This document shows, piece after piece, positions 8,170-17,775 of a stretch of 64,000 bases of DNA. Position numbers and translations under genes: made by a program. How positions within the stretch are numbered: the first letter of the stretch is position 1; every line of letters starts with the position of its first letter. Origin of the DNA: Flavobacterium sp. RSP15 (lineage in GTDB: Bacteria > Bacteroidota > Bacteroidia > Flavobacteriales > Flavobacteriaceae); contig NZ_RYDL01000010.1 in the NCBI RefSeq assembly GCF_003968755.1, forward strand, positions 51,713 to 115,712. Direction: 5' to 3'. Under the pieces are notes generated by a model. It ran no database searches, was not told the origin of the DNA, and saw only the letters and a program-made list of their open reading frames with translations.

Positions 8170-9819
8170 CTATTGAGCGTTTAAAACTGTTGTGGGAATA
8201 ATCTGTTTTGGGATGTCTTTACTTTCATAAAACACATCCAACCAGCCACCGCCTCCGGCATTAAAATAAACGATTTCCATAGGATGCATTCCTTCCTTAA
8301 GTACTATGCTTCCATCTTTTACGCTTACACCATGATCACCATCATTATCAACAACTTCAACAGCATTTACCCATAATTTACTTCCATCGTCAGAACGGGT
8401 ATAGAAAGTGTAACTCCCTGCTTTTTCAATTCTAATTTGTGTTCTAAATCGAATAGCAGTATTCCTTTTAATTTCTTCTTTTAGACCATCTGTGGTGATT
8501 TCAAAACAGCTTCCTTTACTATCTGGTATTCTACTCTCTAAGGAAGGGATACTACTTAGATTGTCTAAGTAAAAAAGTTCGTAAGTTACTGGTGCTAATA
8601 ATTTTTTTGATTTTACTCTATAGTAGGCCTCACTAACCATACTACTAATTTTTCCATTCTTGAAAATAGCACTTTTGACAACTGTATTTTGATTAGTATT
8701 AAAAGGGGTGGTATAGGCTTTTGAAAATTTTGTGGGCATTGTTCCATCAACTGTAAAAAATATTTTTCCATCCTGGTTTGGATTTTCAATACTAATTTCA
8801 GCAACGACATCGAACAAGCCTCCTGCTTTTTTATTGTATACAGCTTTAGGAAACATTATTGGTTCTTTCAATCGCTCTGTCAAAGGGTAATCATCCATTT
8901 CTGAAAAACCCACAAATGCATTTTTTACTGGCTTTCCAATCCAGGCTTTGGGAGTTCTTAGCCCTAAAGCAAAAGCTACTGTTGCAGCATTGTCATACTG
9001 ATAGACAGGATCTATTATTTTAAAATTTTTCTTAATCATTTTTCCCCAAAGTATAAATGGAATCTCTACTTCTTCGAGTGATTCCCCACCATGCCCCATT
9101 GCAACTCCACCATGGTCAGAAGAAATAATGACCAAGGTTTCATTTTCCATTCCAGATTTTTTTATAACCTCCATTACCGCTCCCAATAGTTCATCTGCTT
9201 TCTCCACAGATTTGTAGTATTCCGGACTTCCATGTCCATATTCATGACCGGCATGATCGTTATGATCAAAGTGAATAAAAGTGAAGGTTGGTTTTTTATC
9301 ACTAATGTAGGCATTGGCTACTTTTGCAGTTTCATCTTCTGTTTTTGGGTTTACATCATAATCAACCGCGCTTTTTTCGAATAAACGTCCAAACCCGTCC
9401 CAATGATAAATGGCTCCAATTTCAGCATTTGGAATTTGTTTGTCAATCAAATGGAATATAGTTGGAAAAAGAAAATCCTCACTTTGGGTAACCGCCGGCA
9501 AAACAAAATTATTTTTTTCCCAACTATTTGAAGTTATACCGTGTTGCTCTGGACCTGCTCCCATTATCATAGAAGCCCAATTAGTACTTGAACTAGAAGG
9601 TAATACTGCTCTGGCATGAAGCGTGGATGCTCCTTCTTGCATGATTTTATGAAAATTAGGCGTTGTTGCATTTTCCAGCCCAGCAGGACTCAATCCATCA
9701 AAACCAATCACAATTACATGCTTGGGTTTTGCTTCAAGAGCGCTGATCTGCGCCTTTGCTGTACAAGACCATAAGGAAGAAATCCCTATGGCCATACTTA
9801 AAATTTTTATATAGTGCAT
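8170..9819 (-). CDS. Secreted AP-superfamily phosphodiesterase with chitobiase-like and PA14-like C-terminal domains
   Basis: 549 residues with a signal peptide ending in a SLWSC lipobox-like site (Cys19), so it may be a lipoprotein. Residues about 30-320 are a type I phosphodiesterase / alkaline phosphatase domain: VIVIGFDGLSPAG (metal Asp), SSSSTNWASMIMGAGPEQHG (nucleophile region), IHFDHNDHAGHEYGHG and IISSDHGGVAMGHGG (metal ligands). A chitobiase-type C-terminal sandwich follows (FFTVDGTMPTKFS) and then a PA14-like domain (YTFYTRSDDGSKLWVN, GGGGWLDVFYE) that probably binds glycan. The reaction is hydrolysis of a phosphate or phosphonate diester outside the inner membrane. Phosphonoacetate hydrolase belongs to the same fold but lacks these added domains. 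Confidence 0.85.
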   Translation of the reverse strand: MHYIKILSMAIGISSLWSCTAKAQISALEAKPKHVIVIGFDGLSPAGLENATTPNFHKIMQEGASTLHARAVLPSSSSTNWASMIMGAGPEQHGITSNSWEKNNFVLPAVTQSEDFLFPTIFHLIDKQIPNAEIGAIYHWDGFGRLFEKSAVDYDVNPKTEDETAKVANAYISDKKPTFTFIHFDHNDHAGHEYGHGSPEYYKSVEKADELLGAVMEVIKKSGMENETLVIISSDHGGVAMGHGGESLEEVEIPFILWGKMIKKNFKIIDPVYQYDNAATVAFALGLRTPKAWIGKPVKNAFVGFSEMDDYPLTERLKEPIMFPKAVYNKKAGGLFDVVAEISIENPNQDGKIFFTVDGTMPTKFSKAYTTPFNTNQNTVVKSAIFKNGKISSMVSEAYYRVKSKKLLAPVTYELFYLDNLSSIPSLESRIPDSKGSCFEITTDGLKEEIKRNTAIRFRTQIRIEKAGSYTFYTRSDDGSKLWVNAVEVVDNDGDHGVSVKDGSIVLKEGMHPMEIVYFNAGGGGWLDVFYESKDIPKQIIPTTVLNAQ

Positions 9820-9825
9820 CCTTGA

Positions 9826-11328
9826 TTATTTTAACAACCACATTATGGCATTGATATCATCTGATCCTCCGTATTGACTAGTCAATGCAGCATTGACATT
9901 CATACTATTGGTTTCAAATTCAGATTGTGGATATTTCCATCGCATCGGAATTCTTAACCCATTTTTATTAGCAGACCCTACATTAAAAACGGGAATTCCT
10001 GTTCTTCTATAATTAAAATAGGATTCGCGCTCTGAGTTTTGAAAAAAGGCGACATACTTTTGACTCAAAATTTGTTCTAATCCATCTGCTGTATTTCCCT
10101 TATAAACAATATTGGCACTAGCTAAAAAAGTATCGATGTCAGTTGTGGAAACAGCATAAAACTCCATTGAAGCTTTGATCCCTAAATTATAATAAGTAGC
10201 CGCATCACCTGCAATCCATCCTCTATTAATGGCTTCAGCAATTCCAAATTGTTGTTCGGCATACCCAATTAAAATATACTCTTCTCCACTGTAAGTACTA
10301 TAAAACCTTTTTTCGTTTGGATAAGAAAACTTTCCTTCATCTGATGCGACTTGCATGGCGCCTTGGTCCTCACCCGTATTCGCACCGATATAAGCGTTTA
10401 AATTTAAAGGATCATTTGCATCGTAATAAAATTGAGCAGGATCAGCTACTTTGTAGATTCTAGGATCATTATTTTGTTTTAAAATATCTAAATAGGTTCC
10501 TCCCATAATATTTCTGTTTCTGTTGAAACCATAACTACTTGGATTTAATTCATAATTATTGCCATTCTCATCTGAAAAACTACGGGCCATATTATCAGCA
10601 ATTCCGGTCATAATTGGATATTTTTTTGGATTGGATACGATCTGATTAAATTTTGTTTTAACATCTATTTCTGTTGTTTTTTTACTCAAACTGATTAAAA
10701 TTCTTAGATGAAAAGCATTAATGGTTTTTTGCCATTTGTCTAAATCTCCTTGAAATAAAAAATCCCCTTCAACAGCTCCAGTTCCAACTTCTCCCTTAGC
10801 AATAATTATTTGATCATTTGCCGCTTCAAGAAGTGCTAATATTTCTACGTAAACTTCTTTTTGGCTATCGTATTTAGGTTGTGTAATGGCATCAACACCT
10901 GCTGCTCTTAATGATTCTGTCATCGGGATGTCTCCCATTCTTTTTGTCATAAAATCTAAAAAGTAAGCTTTAAAAAACTTTGACAAAGCACCGTATTTAT
11001 TTTTGGTATCTAAATTTGCAGCTTCTTTTTCCATCGCAACAACATTAGATAAGGTCGTATATCGTAAAGGTGCTGATCCCCAATTATAATCTTGAGATCC
11101 GTAATAATCAAACGATATTGTCCAAAATTGGTTGTCTCTTTGTGCATCAGACCAAGGACCTTCACCGAGATTATTCGTCACTCTTAACACCTCAGATAAT
11201 AACATGGAAGGCGGAACGCTCGTGGCTCTGTTCGGATCATTCGTTAATTCATCAAAATTGGTACAGGAACTAATTATAAAAATTAGTGCAATGATTAGTA
11301 TGTTTTTATACTTATTTAATGTTTTCAT
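9826..11328 (-). CDS. susD-like: SusD/RagB-family outer-membrane lipoprotein
   Basis: 500 residues with a lipoprotein signal (lipobox ISSC, Cys22) followed by FDELTNDPNRATSVPPSMLL, the standard opening of SusD/RagB lipoproteins of the SusD-like_2 type. The rest is helical with TPR-like repeats, including LDKWQKTINAFHLRILISLSKK and the C-terminal ESYFNYRRTGIPVF region that packs against SusC. SusD acts as the lid of the SusC channel and binds substrate at the cell surface. It begins 10 bases after the SusC stop, as expected for an obligate pair. Its substrate here is inferred from downstream genes to be a phosphonate- or phosphate-containing molecule. Confidence 0.93.
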   Translation of the reverse strand: MKTLNKYKNILIIALIFIISSCTNFDELTNDPNRATSVPPSMLLSEVLRVTNNLGEGPWSDAQRDNQFWTISFDYYGSQDYNWGSAPLRYTTLSNVVAMEKEAANLDTKNKYGALSKFFKAYFLDFMTKRMGDIPMTESLRAAGVDAITQPKYDSQKEVYVEILALLEAANDQIIIAKGEVGTGAVEGDFLFQGDLDKWQKTINAFHLRILISLSKKTTEIDVKTKFNQIVSNPKKYPIMTGIADNMARSFSDENGNNYELNPSSYGFNRNRNIMGGTYLDILKQNNDPRIYKVADPAQFYYDANDPLNLNAYIGANTGEDQGAMQVASDEGKFSYPNEKRFYSTYSGEEYILIGYAEQQFGIAEAINRGWIAGDAATYYNLGIKASMEFYAVSTTDIDTFLASANIVYKGNTADGLEQILSQKYVAFFQNSERESYFNYRRTGIPVFNVGSANKNGLRIPMRWKYPQSEFETNSMNVNAALTSQYGGSDDINAIMWLLK

Positions 11329-11338
11329 CTTTTTATTT

Positions 11339-14300
11339 TTAAAGTTTAAAGTTTAAGTTAAGACCATAACTTTTTACGGTTGGTGTTTGCAAAGGCGAAG
11401 AACCTTCGTTTAGAAATTGATCCAAATCGATGTTCTTATTTTTAGAGAAATACAATAAATCTCTTCCTATCAATGAGATAGAAGCTCCGTTTATAAATGA
11501 ATTTTTCAGCGCAGATTGAGGCAAATTATAAGTAACACTTACTTCTCTTAATTTAAAGAAGGTTTTATCAATAATATTAGCCGCAGTTTTACCATGATAT
11601 GATTTGGCATAATCTTGAAAATACATTTTTGTGGTATTCGCGGTATAAGTTCTGCTATCTGTCAACACATTGCCTTGTCCATCAGTAACTAATTCTCCTC
11701 CAGTAACTACTACTCCATCCGTGATATAAGACTTAATACCTTGTACATCATTGGCTCTTTCCGGAGTATCACTAAATTCATGTCTACCACTTTGCCACAT
11801 TTTAAGATTGACATAATTTTCGATTTTACCGCCATATCTTCCATCAAAACTGAAGTTCAATACAAAGTTTTTATAACTAAGATTGTTGGTAACTCCTAAA
11901 GCCCAGTCTGGTGCCTTGTTTCCAATCTTAGTTTGATACGAATTCATTAAAGGTTTTCCGTCACCACCCACTATTAGTGCTCCGGTATTAGATCTCATAA
12001 AATCATAGATATAAAACCCGTCAACTCGTTCTCCAATTTTTATTAAACCATTGTTTTGAATACCAGCATAAACTTCTTTCAAATACTCTTTATAAGTAGA
12101 CCAGTTTACATTAAAATTCCAGTTAAACTTTTTACTTGCTATAGCTTTAACGAACAAAGAAACTTCGACTCCTTTTGTTTTTGTTGTAATTCCGTTCGCT
12201 TTACTCCCTAAATATCCCGAAGTTTCAGAATATTTTAAGTCGAAAATTTGAGGCCCATTGGTATTTTCAAAATAAGTGACATCAAATCCAAATTTATTTT
12301 TAAGCATTCTGGTTTCTAAACCAACTTCTATTGAAGAGTTAAATGCAGGTTCTAAATCCGCATTGGATAAAACCTCTCCAACATATGCGGCATTATAAGT
12401 TTTCCCATCGATAGTAAATGGATCTCTTAGTCTATAGGTATCTTGGTTACTATAAATATCTAAAGAACTGCCTACTTTTGCATAAGAACTTCTTACTTTC
12501 AAATAATCTACATGAGGAATATTAATTAGCTCACTTACTATAGCACTTACACCCACAGAAGGATAAAAGAAGGTATTATTTTGTTTCGGCAATCTGGAAT
12601 CAGTATCAAACCTTCCTGTAGCTCCTAAAAATAAGAATGATTTATACGATAAATCTAAAGAACCATAAGCGCTATTACTTTCAAAGTGACTCTTATAATT
12701 AGTGGGTTGAACCGGGGTTTGGGTATTGCTCAGGTTATATAATCCCGGAATAATTAAATAGTTCGTAGTAGCATAGGAATTTCTATACTTTTCCGTATTA
12801 TTATTCAAACCTAGAGTGGCTTTTATATCAAAATTATTGATGGTTTTAGTATAATTCAGCATCAAATCCGAATAATTTTTGAATTTGTAATCGTATTGTT
12901 CTTTGTAATCCCCTTGTGCTTTTTCTCTTCCATAAGTCGTCATGGAATACGGGAATTTTTCATCTCTAAACAAATTACTCAATGCCACATTAGTTCTTAA
13001 AATAACATCAAAATTGGTATTAAATTTATGATTTAAACTAATTTGTCCGGAATAGTCATTTTTATAATATCCTTTTAACCATTCATAAGCCATAAAATAA
13101 GGATTGTTATAGCGCGTATATTCAAAGCTTTTTACTTGCAAACCTTCTTTTCCTTCTTGCCAGTAATCTCTCAAATCTCTAATATCATAATCCGCTCCTC
13201 CCCAAATCAGCATGTTATACAAATAACTGTTAGGACCGTATTGCACATTTGGGTTATTAGGAGAAGTTTGAAAATTAAAATTTGAACTCGCATCTACCCA
13301 AGTTTTATCACTTAAATTATATCGACCACTTAAGTTATAATTGTAGATGTTTAATTTAGTATTTGGATTAATCCCTTTTTGATAGGTATTGGAAACTGAG
13401 AATCGAATGTTACCCTTATCAAAGGTGGAAGCCAAAGCCAAGTTATCAGTAATTAGCAAACCGTCTTCCATAAAGTTTTTAAAATTATTAATCCCTCTGG
13501 CCAACCAAGGCGTTGCAATAAGATTTCCATTGGTATCCAATGGACTATCATATTGAGTAATTAATTGCCCATCAAACTTGGGTCCCCATTGATCATAATC
13601 CGCATCATTTATTCCTCCTCCTTTACCATCTTTAAAGGCATAATTACCATAAGACCCCGGCCCATAAGAATTTTGTGTATTAGGAATAGCATTAAATCCA
13701 GATTGAAATAAGGAATTATGATTAAACTCAACTACAAAACCTTTAGCATTTTTAGTTCCTCTTTTTGTAGTAATTTGTACCGCACCATTACCTCCTACAG
13801 AACCATACAAGGCAGCGGCATTAGCTCCCTTTAATACATTGATACTCTCTATATCGTCCGGGCTAATATTATAAGTATCCGTACCTAATGGAACTCCATC
13901 TACAACAATCAAAGGACTTTTTCCTCGCAAATATAATTTTGGACTGCTAAAAAATTCTGATGAGGCGGCAACTATTAAACCCGAAACTTTACCCGCAAGA
14001 GAATTCATAACATTTGCATCCCTTCCTCTTGATAAATCACCCTCAACTTCTTGAACAGAATACCCTAATTTCTTTTTTTCTTTCTTGATTCCTAAAGCAG
14101 TTACTACAACTTCATTTAAACTTTCTGAACTAGATTGAAGCACTATAACTGCACTTGTTAATTTAGAAGTATTAAAATCAACAGAATCAAAACCAATATA
14201 GGAGATTGTAATAATCTCATTCCCTTTTGGCAATTCAATTTCAAAATTACCATTCATGTCAGTTCCCACACCAGTGGTTTTTCCTTTAATAATGACAGTT

Positions 14301-14422
14301 GCGCCTGGCAACGATACGTTTTGTTCATCAACAACCTTACCCTTAAATGTAGTAGTTTGTGCAAAAATTAAAGATGTACTTAACATCAATAATAAGATCA
14401 TACACGTTTTTAAATTTTTCAT
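11339..14422 (-). CDS. susC-like: SusC/RagA-family TonB-linked outer-membrane receptor
   Basis: 1027 residues, the usual size for SusC. It has a signal peptide (cleavage after IFAQ), a carboxypeptidase-regulatory-like domain (about 25-110; LPGATVIIKGKTTGVGTDMNG), a plug domain (about 115-225; ALGIKKEKKKLGYSVQEV, then GKSPLIVVDGVPLGTD and INVLKGANAAALYGSVGGNGA) and a 22-strand barrel ending in LNLNFKL. It is the first gene of a leftward operon of nine frames with gaps of 17 bases or fewer, or overlaps. SusC-SusD pairs import substrates too large or too charged for porins using TonB energy. Two palindromes lie just upstream of its start. Confidence 0.95.
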   Translation of the reverse strand: MKNLKTCMILLLMLSTSLIFAQTTTFKGKVVDEQNVSLPGATVIIKGKTTGVGTDMNGNFEIELPKGNEIITISYIGFDSVDFNTSKLTSAVIVLQSSSESLNEVVVTALGIKKEKKKLGYSVQEVEGDLSRGRDANVMNSLAGKVSGLIVAASSEFFSSPKLYLRGKSPLIVVDGVPLGTDTYNISPDDIESINVLKGANAAALYGSVGGNGAVQITTKRGTKNAKGFVVEFNHNSLFQSGFNAIPNTQNSYGPGSYGNYAFKDGKGGGINDADYDQWGPKFDGQLITQYDSPLDTNGNLIATPWLARGINNFKNFMEDGLLITDNLALASTFDKGNIRFSVSNTYQKGINPNTKLNIYNYNLSGRYNLSDKTWVDASSNFNFQTSPNNPNVQYGPNSYLYNMLIWGGADYDIRDLRDYWQEGKEGLQVKSFEYTRYNNPYFMAYEWLKGYYKNDYSGQISLNHKFNTNFDVILRTNVALSNLFRDEKFPYSMTTYGREKAQGDYKEQYDYKFKNYSDLMLNYTKTINNFDIKATLGLNNNTEKYRNSYATTNYLIIPGLYNLSNTQTPVQPTNYKSHFESNSAYGSLDLSYKSFLFLGATGRFDTDSRLPKQNNTFFYPSVGVSAIVSELINIPHVDYLKVRSSYAKVGSSLDIYSNQDTYRLRDPFTIDGKTYNAAYVGEVLSNADLEPAFNSSIEVGLETRMLKNKFGFDVTYFENTNGPQIFDLKYSETSGYLGSKANGITTKTKGVEVSLFVKAIASKKFNWNFNVNWSTYKEYLKEVYAGIQNNGLIKIGERVDGFYIYDFMRSNTGALIVGGDGKPLMNSYQTKIGNKAPDWALGVTNNLSYKNFVLNFSFDGRYGGKIENYVNLKMWQSGRHEFSDTPERANDVQGIKSYITDGVVVTGGELVTDGQGNVLTDSRTYTANTTKMYFQDYAKSYHGKTAANIIDKTFFKLREVSVTYNLPQSALKNSFINGASISLIGRDLLYFSKNKNIDLDQFLNEGSSPLQTPTVKSYGLNLNFKL

Positions 14423-14437
14423 CAGACTCTTAAATAA

Positions 14438-14492
14438 TTACTATTAGTAAATTTTACAAAGCAAATTTGATAAATATTTTACTATTAGTAAA
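14438..14492. promoter_or_regulatory. Paired palindromes upstream of the phosphonate operon (candidate operator)
   Basis: TTACTATTAGTAA at 14438-14450 and TTTACTATTAGTAAA at 14478-14492 are near-identical palindromes. Their centres are 41 bases apart, close to four helical turns, and the nearer one lies 16 bases upstream of the SusC start codon. This spacing fits cooperative binding by a dimeric regulator. The XRE-cupin protein at 1227 is the obvious but untested candidate. No canonical TAnnTTTG box was found in the region. Confidence 0.55.
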
Positions 14493-14579
14493 CTTTTTGA
14501 TTTTAAGAAATCTTTAACAAGTCTTTATTCTATTGTCAATTAAATGTTAACTAATAAAAAAATCAAATAGGATAGATTC

Positions 14580-15240
14580 TATTAAAATGAAATCAAGCGG
14601 CCTCTCTTCGGTCGTTCTCTTTGTTCCGTTCGGCAGGGCTATTACATCCACAATACCGCTTCATTCCGTTACACTCCGCAGGCTACGTTCCACTGCATTC
14701 CAGCAGTATCATGTCTGTCGCCCTTTATTTTTTCAGCGGTTGCTCCTTCGCACAGCCATCAGGGTTGGCGCCGTTCCGTAAAAACGTCACTTCGCCCTAA
14801 ATCAAGGAACGCCTTTGGCTGTCTTATATTTTTCCCTCGCCGTTTGACGCTGCTATTCCTTCTCTCTACTCCGCAAGCTACTACGTTCCGTTCTCGGTCT
14901 AGCATGGCTGTTCGATTGCCGCAACCCCGCCACTGCGCTCCTCGATAAATAATGATTTCCGCTATCGCTACAATCATCATTTTCTGCGGTGCTTGGGGGT
15001 GTTTGATTGCCTTGCGAGAGAAACGAAGCAATCACAATAACGTCCCCAGAAAAACCTCAACAAAACGATATTGCAATTTCTTGAAAAGAAAGAGAAAAAA
15101 ATCCAGCAAATTTAGCATCCATTCCTCACTTTCAGTCGGTCGTGCCTTCCTCCCTTCCCGTTCGTCATTTCTGCTGATTATATGGCTTTCTTTTTTCTTT
15201 TTTTTTCTTTTCAAAAAAATTAAGTCGAATTTTTTAAACC
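14580..15240. other. C/T-rich, comparatively GC-rich non-coding island
   Basis: This stretch has a base composition unlike everything around it. The plus strand is rich in short pyrimidine motifs such as TTCCGTT, ATTCC, CTCCGC and GTTCC. It is richer in GC up to about 15030 and then A/T-rich with long T and A runs. Reading frames in it (14587-14781, 14759-15031, 14952-15335) give low-complexity, family-less proteins and look spurious. It directly precedes a broken DUF6943 gene, a family of Bacteroidota mobile elements, so I read it as a non-coding part of the same degraded element. Confidence 0.5.
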
Positions 15241-15249
15241 AACAGCACT

Positions 15250-15642
15250 ATGCCAAACTTCATCATCAAGACTCACCAAAAAGACACCACCTACAAGGGA
15301 AACCAAATCTTTATCCTCAACAAAGGAATGAATAGTGGCAAATGGAGCGTAGCGGAATTCACCAGAAGACACTGAAACGGTTTACTGGTTAGCGCCTATA
15401 GTTTATGGAAAGTAAGATTCTGGAATCAATCACTGGTTGGGTCCGTAATCTCATTTTTACGAATCGACGATTTCAAAAAAGTTTTCAACTTAAAGGTAAA
15501 TGAAATGCTGCAGGAAGAAGAGCTGCATAAAAAACAAATTCAGGCGTTGAGGTTGTTGGAACAAAAAGAGGATCAATTCGAGAAGAATATTATACTGATA
15601 AATGAAATGAGAAAAGTGATATTGATGAGGTATTGTAAATAA
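15250..15642 (+). pseudogene. Broken DUF6943-family gene
   Basis: The frame starts MPNFIIKTHQKDTTYKGN and LNKGMNSGK, the usual N-terminus of DUF6943 proteins, and ends with WNQSLVGSVISFLRIDDFKK followed by a charged helix, the usual C-terminus. Between them is an in-frame TGA at 15373. Around the stop, a neighbouring frame reads EDTETVYWLAP, which is the expected middle of the family, so paired indels rather than a single substitution probably broke it. The segment that normally holds the Cys-Pro-rich centre is also missing. DUF6943 genes ride on conjugative elements, so this marks mobile-element debris. Confidence 0.7.
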
Positions 15643-15807
15643 TAGCGCTTTGAGTACAAACTAAATAATTGCAATAGTTAAAAAAATAAAACATAAATTA
15701 GCATATTGAAAAAAAATTTATTTAACATAAATACCCTAATAGCAGCCATTTAATCGAAAGACTAATCTAACGCATAGTATTAAATCATTTTCTAAACAAT
15801 TCTTAAT

Positions 15808-17583
15808 ATGAATAAATTAAAATCTCTTCTTAGAAAAATAGCAGTACTACTTTTTGTTTTCACTGGCACAATTGTAATGGCACAAAAAAACCCAAGCAAT
15901 GCTAAATTCAGCAAATTTCTGGATAATTATTACGAAGGCGGCTTACTATTAAACCCATTGACAGCGACACAAAGAGGCGACAACAGATACAACGATTTAT
16001 TTCCGAACGATATCGCTGAACCCTACCTTAAAAAACAACACGGTTTTACCATCATGTATCAAAAACAGTTAGCATCTTTTGATAGAAACAAGCTGAATTC
16101 CTTTGATAAAATTTCTTTTGATATCGTGAGCCTCCAAATAAAGCAAACACTGGAAAGAGAAAAATTCAATTTTGAATACATGCCCTTTAGCCAGTTTAGG
16201 GGCTATCCCAGTTCATTACCCTCACTTGGTTCAGGAAAAAGTTTTCAACCTTTTAAAACAGCGAAAGATTATGAAAACTGGCTCAAACGAATTGATGGTT
16301 TTACGATATGGGCCGATACTGCGATAGCTAATTTTAACAAAGGTCTTGCAATGAAAATGGTCCTTCCAAGAGCCTTGGTGATTAAAATGATTCCGCAGCT
16401 GGAAGCTCAAACTGTTACAGATACACTTAAAAATATCTTTTATGAACCCGTTCGAAATATACCAAGCTCATTTTCAGTAAAAGAAAAGAAAGTGATTCGG
16501 TTGGCCTATCAAAACGCAATCATTACAAAAATCATCCCTACTTATCAAAAACTGGCCGATTATTTAAAAAATGTTTATTTACCAAAAGCCAGAACCTCTT
16601 CGGGCTATAATGATTTGCCTAATGGGAAAGCTATGTATGCCTATTTGGTTAGAATGAGTACGACAACCAATCAAACACCTGAAGAGATTTACCAAACCGG
16701 ACTTCGGGAGGTGGAACGAATTACCAAAGAAATTGAAAATCTAAAGATTAAAATCGGCTTTCAGGGCGACCGAACTGCCTTTTTCAATTATGCCCTGACT
16801 GATCCCTCCTTTTTCCCTTTCGCAACCGACGAAGAAATATTGGAAAGTTACAGAGCCATCCTGCCCATCATAGAACCGAAGTTGAAAAAATTATTCAATA
16901 TTGTTCCCAAAACAGCCTTCGAGGTGAAGGCAATCGAAAAATTTAAAGCCGCGACTTCGGCTGCCAATTATGAAAGAGGCACAACGGACGGTAGCAGACC
17001 CGGTTATTTTAATGTTCCAATCGTTGACGCTACTAAATTCAATAAGTTGGGGATGGACAACCTTTTTATCCATGAAGCAATTCCGGGACACCATTTTCAA
17101 TTGTCCTTACAACAAGAGAATCAGGATTTGCCAAAAATTAGACAATTTGCCTCGTATTCCGTTTTTTCTGAAGGCTGGGCTTTGTACGCCGAATCATTGG
17201 GCGAAGAATTGGGATTGTACACGGATCCTTATCAAAAATTGGCTGCCTACAAATCCGAATTATTTAGAGCGATACGCCTAGTGACAGACGTTGGATTGCA
17301 TACCGGAATACTAACAAGAGAAGAGTCAATCCAATACATGATGGAAAAGGGGGGAAGAGAGCAACAAGCCTCTGTTTCAGAAACAGAAAGATATATGGCA
17401 ATACCAGGACAGGCGCTTTCCTATAAAATAGGGGAATTGAAAATATCGGAATTGAAAGCCAAATATATAAAAAGCTTGGGTGACAAGTTTGACATCAAAA
17501 AGTTTCACGATGCAATTTTACAGGTTGGTTCCGTGCCTTTAAGTGTATTTGAAACTTATATGGATAATTGGGCTTCTGAATAA
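15808..17583 (+). CDS. DUF885 family secreted protein, peptidase-like
   Basis: 591 residues with a signal peptide (cleavage after IVMAQ). The body is the helical DUF885 fold. Its signature is NLFIHEAIPGHHFQLSL, where HEAIPGH (His422-Glu423 to His428) is an extended HExxxGH-type metal motif. A second glutamate follows in FSEGWALYAESLGEELG, completing a plausible gluzincin-like zinc site. DUF885 proteins are common secreted proteins of Bacteroidota and proteobacteria and are believed to be metallopeptidases; substrates are unknown. It is monocistronic, with a strong terminator at 17667-17697. No link to the mobile debris on either side is evident. Confidence 0.88.
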   Translation: MNKLKSLLRKIAVLLFVFTGTIVMAQKNPSNAKFSKFLDNYYEGGLLLNPLTATQRGDNRYNDLFPNDIAEPYLKKQHGFTIMYQKQLASFDRNKLNSFDKISFDIVSLQIKQTLEREKFNFEYMPFSQFRGYPSSLPSLGSGKSFQPFKTAKDYENWLKRIDGFTIWADTAIANFNKGLAMKMVLPRALVIKMIPQLEAQTVTDTLKNIFYEPVRNIPSSFSVKEKKVIRLAYQNAIITKIIPTYQKLADYLKNVYLPKARTSSGYNDLPNGKAMYAYLVRMSTTTNQTPEEIYQTGLREVERITKEIENLKIKIGFQGDRTAFFNYALTDPSFFPFATDEEILESYRAILPIIEPKLKKLFNIVPKTAFEVKAIEKFKAATSAANYERGTTDGSRPGYFNVPIVDATKFNKLGMDNLFIHEAIPGHHFQLSLQQENQDLPKIRQFASYSVFSEGWALYAESLGEELGLYTDPYQKLAAYKSELFRAIRLVTDVGLHTGILTREESIQYMMEKGGREQQASVSETERYMAIPGQALSYKIGELKISELKAKYIKSLGDKFDIKKFHDAILQVGSVPLSVFETYMDNWASE

Positions 17584-17666
17584 ATTAAATAAGGATAATA
17601 TAAATATTAATTGGGGAAAAACAGTTTTTTAACCCAATCAAAATTATTTTTTGTGACTTATAAAAT

Positions 17667-17697
17667 AGAAAGCCTGATCTTTCGAACCAGGCTTTCT
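17667..17697. terminator. Terminator hairpin after the DUF885 gene
   Basis: Perfect 10-base arms AGAAAGCCTG (17667-17676) and CAGGCTTTCT (17688-17697) enclose an 11-base loop. It lies 84 bases downstream of the DUF885 stop and also faces the end of the leftward cassette, so it can separate the two transcripts. Confidence 0.7.
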
Positions 17698-17775
17698 CAA
17701 TTCATCCGGAAAAGGGTACCAATCATAGCCGGATTATTTTTCGCTGCATTTTTACATTGAACTTGATTCAGTGTC

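Noticed and set aside
14587..15335. Several reading frames on both strands inside the C/T-rich island
   Set aside because: They are short, compositionally extreme, overlap each other on both strands and show no domain or family pattern. The last one runs across the start of the DUF6943 remnant in another frame.
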